In this document: one piece after another, positions 6,046-7,417 of the stretch
Numbering within the stretch: the first letter of the stretch is position 1
Layout: each line of letters begins with the position of its first letter
NCBI GenBank assembly: GCA_003250865.1
Contig: QKJH01000188.1
Location: 1-7,417, forward strand
Origin: Alphaproteobacteria bacterium
GTDB lineage: Bacteria > Pseudomonadota > Alphaproteobacteria > Micavibrionales > SZUA-601
Direction: 5' to 3'
Length of the DNA: 7,417 nt
Translations under genes and position numbers: made by a program
Notes under the pieces: model-generated
The model's database searches: none
What the model was told of the DNA's origin: nothing
What the model saw: only the letters and a program-made list of their open reading frames with translations

Positions 6046-6615
6046 ATGGCCAAGGCGCATTTTAAGATATTCCCCAGATATACAACTTCACTGATTTATG
6101 TCACCCGTCTGGAAGAAATCGAGATGTTTGAACACGAAAGCGATTATCAACATCTTAATGACAATGCCAAAGCCTATCTCATTGCTGAGCAGAACAAACG
6201 CGGTGGATGGGATATTTTCAGCAAACTACAAGGCAGCTATGAAAACGAAGAACACACCTCGGAATGTCTTGTCTTTGAAGATTTAAACTTTGAACAAATG
6301 ATTGTTCAACTGGCCTATGGTGAAAGCATCTATCTTGATTCAGCGCCCTTTAATGATTTGGATAGGGAAACATTTTTTCCACAAAACGCCCACCTTGTCC
6401 CTGAACCCGAAGAACTTGACTTACTCAAACGCTATATTAATAAAAACAAAGCGCCCAAAAACCATATATGTCGTCTTATGTACGAAATCGGCAAAGATAA
6501 AGCCGAGCACAAATCCATGTGTAAAAAGCTTGATACACAAATTACCAAGCAAGAGCTGGCCGCGTTAAAGCCATCCATTCCCGGCGTACATGGTCAAAAG
6601 CTTTTCCTAAATTAG
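6046..6615 (+). CDS. Hypothetical protein (up to 189 aa), divergent from rpmI
   Basis: I do not recognise this protein. It is predicted cytoplasmic and mixed-charge, acidic through the middle ('ENEEHTSECLVFEDLNFEQM', about 66-85; 'VPEPEELDLLKRY', 118-130) and more basic towards the C-terminus ('GKDKAEHKSMCKKLD', 149-163). No signal peptide or membrane segment is seen. Four cysteine/histidine-containing spots (H70-C74, H140-C142, H155-C159) do not form a clear metal site. The start is ambiguous: ATG 6046 has only a poor GTGAG upstream, whereas ATG 6124 (residue 27, giving 163 aa) has GGAAG 8 nt before it. It is divergent from rpmI and its TAG lies 4 bp from the stop of gpt on the other strand, with no intrinsic terminator seen between them. 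The long open frame and compact placement suggest a real gene. Confidence 0.7.
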   Translation: MAKAHFKIFPRYTTSLIYVTRLEEIEMFEHESDYQHLNDNAKAYLIAEQNKRGGWDIFSKLQGSYENEEHTSECLVFEDLNFEQMIVQLAYGESIYLDSAPFNDLDRETFFPQNAHLVPEPEELDLLKRYINKNKAPKNHICRLMYEIGKDKAEHKSMCKKLDTQITKQELAALKPSIPGVHGQKLFLN

Positions 6616-6619
6616 GGCT

Positions 6620-7081
6620 CTAGTCGTATTTTTCCCATGGGAAGAAAACCCATGTTCCCTGCTCAACCCGCTCAACAAACAAATCGGCTTGCTCTTCACC
6701 TTGCGGTTTGGCATAGAGCACACAATACAGCGCTTTAGGTGCGAGTTCCTTAACCACTTTGGCTGTTTGCCCTGAATCCACCAAATCATCAACAACCAGC
6801 CATCCTTCGCCATCGCCGACACCCTGCATTTCCTTGGTAATTTCATACTCGCGGTATTCTTCATCACGTTCGGTCACGGCACTTGTTTCATAGGATGAAA
6901 TGCCAATTGTTTCAATTTTTTTGATTTCCAGCTCTTGAGCAATAAGACCCGCAGGAACCAAACCGCCGCGCGTAATGGCAATCAGGCCGTGGAAATCGCC
7001 TTTGTCCTTGATTTTATCGGCAAGCTTTTTGGCATCACCCAGAATTTTTTCCCAAGAGATGTGGTATTCTTTTTGTGTCAT
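6620..7081 (-). CDS. gpt: Xanthine-guanine phosphoribosyltransferase (Gpt)
   Basis: Type I phosphoribosyltransferase that joins guanine, xanthine or hypoxanthine to PRPP, giving nucleoside 5'-monophosphates in purine salvage; E. coli Gpt is a cytoplasmic or membrane-associated tetramer. Visible in the 153 residues: 'ITRGGLVPAGLIAQELEI' (36-53, the Gpt 'SRGGLVPGALLARELGI' equivalent), 'ISSYE' (61-65), the PRPP-binding motif 'VVDDLVDSGQTA' (96-107), 'YAKPQG' (123-128) and 'GTWVFFPWE' (142-150). Trp144 corresponds to the purine-contacting Trp of E. coli Gpt. Compared with E. coli (152 aa), about 9 residues are added between 'ISSY' and 'GDGEG', and the C-terminal tail beyond 'PWE' is almost absent. 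An AGGGA site precedes the ATG. It starts 18 bp after the stop of the queuosine-salvage gene on the same strand, suggesting one operon. Substrate preference is inferred from family membership. Confidence 0.9.
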   Translation of the reverse strand: MTQKEYHISWEKILGDAKKLADKIKDKGDFHGLIAITRGGLVPAGLIAQELEIKKIETIGISSYETSAVTERDEEYREYEITKEMQGVGDGEGWLVVDDLVDSGQTAKVVKELAPKALYCVLYAKPQGEEQADLFVERVEQGTWVFFPWEKYD

Positions 7082-7099
7082 GGCAAAGGTCCCTATAGG

Positions 7100-7417
7100 T
7101 TAGAAATGCATCGTGTAACAGGTTATCGGTTTATCCGTATAAGGTAATGTTTTACCACCGCGAACATCCGTTTTCAATTGTTGCATAGCGGCAGTTTTGG
7201 GCAATTGCCACAAATAACCGTCAATATCCAACATAGACAGTTTGGATTGCTCCATCAGTTTTTGTACAACCACAATACAGGCTGCTCGGATTTCTTCAAC
7301 TTCCCGACTATTTTCATCAAATGGCATGCCATTATCTATGGCCGCAACCAGCTCGGGTGCAAAATCAAGCACTCCAGCAACATGCAATGTTTGAGGAATA
7401 CGGTAATCGGTCGGTAC
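7100..7417 (-). CDS. Queuosine salvage protein, DUF2419/Qng1 family (C-terminal part, cut by window edge)
   Basis: Only the last 105 codons are present; the frame stays open to the window edge at 7417, so the true start lies outside. The visible part begins 'VPTDYRIPQTLHVAGVLDF', matching the 'DYRIPQ..HFGAL.Y' region near the C-terminus of human C9orf64/QNG1. It continues with 'EVEEIRAACIVVV' (family 'QEVEIRGCSLWCV'), 'LDIDGYLWQL' (family 'LLDYYLWDYA') and the terminal 'PITCYTMHF' (family 'TRCIYY'). Characterised family members hydrolyse queuosine 5'-monophosphate to release queuine for reuse in tRNA modification. The catalytic centre mostly lies outside the visible part, so activity cannot be judged. 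A TTG at 7387 could be taken as a start, but the family match continues upstream of it, so it is internal. It precedes gpt by 18 bp. The assignment rests on remembered motifs, not a search. Confidence 0.75.
   Translation of the reverse strand, partial: VPTDYRIPQTLHVAGVLDFAPELVAAIDNGMPFDENSREVEEIRAACIVVVQKLMEQSKLSMLDIDGYLWQLPKTAAMQQLKTDVRGGKTLPYTDKPITCYTMHF

Noticed and set aside
6606..6616. CCTAAATTAGG palindrome between the 6046 gene and gpt as a terminator
   Set aside because: The arms are only 5 bp with a 1-nt centre and no adjacent T-run, so it cannot form a usual intrinsic terminator.

Overview
The window reads as an ordinary chromosomal segment from an alphaproteobacterium of moderate, slightly AT-leaning base composition. 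The clues are the rpmI-rplT and pheS-pheT gene order on one strand, the L35 body ending in a '..MPYAR' motif and the PheS C-terminal extension ('..KHYGFMAL..'), both seen in alphaproteobacterial homologues. I cannot name the genus from sequence alone.

Layout, left to right. rlmB (23S rRNA 2'-O-methyltransferase, + strand) runs towards pheT, and the two share a bidirectional hairpin terminator. pheS and pheT (both subunits of phenylalanyl-tRNA synthetase) form a two-gene minus-strand operon. A plus-strand gene of unknown function (4644-5174) diverges from pheS and ends at a second bidirectional terminator that also serves rplT. rpmI-rplT (ribosomal proteins L35 and L20, minus strand) are translationally coupled and preceded by a good sigma70-type promoter and a GC-rich leader of about 90 nt. 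Divergent from rpmI is a second unknown plus-strand gene (6046-6615), whose stop lies 4 bp from the stop of gpt. The right edge carries a minus-strand pair: the 3' part of a queuosine-salvage (DUF2419/Qng1-type) gene, then gpt (xanthine-guanine phosphoribosyltransferase).

Most of the content is translation machinery: ribosome maturation (RlmB), ribosomal proteins (L35, L20) and tRNA charging (PheST). The right edge is nucleobase and modified-nucleoside salvage. No mobile element, CRISPR array, tRNA or rRNA gene was seen, and no gene-free stretch exceeds 300 bp. The points most worth a second look are the queuosine-salvage/gpt pairing, the rpmI leader that can pair with the rpmI start codon, the two unrecognised genes, and the inverted repeats in the pheS/unknown-gene divergent region, one of which encloses a start codon.
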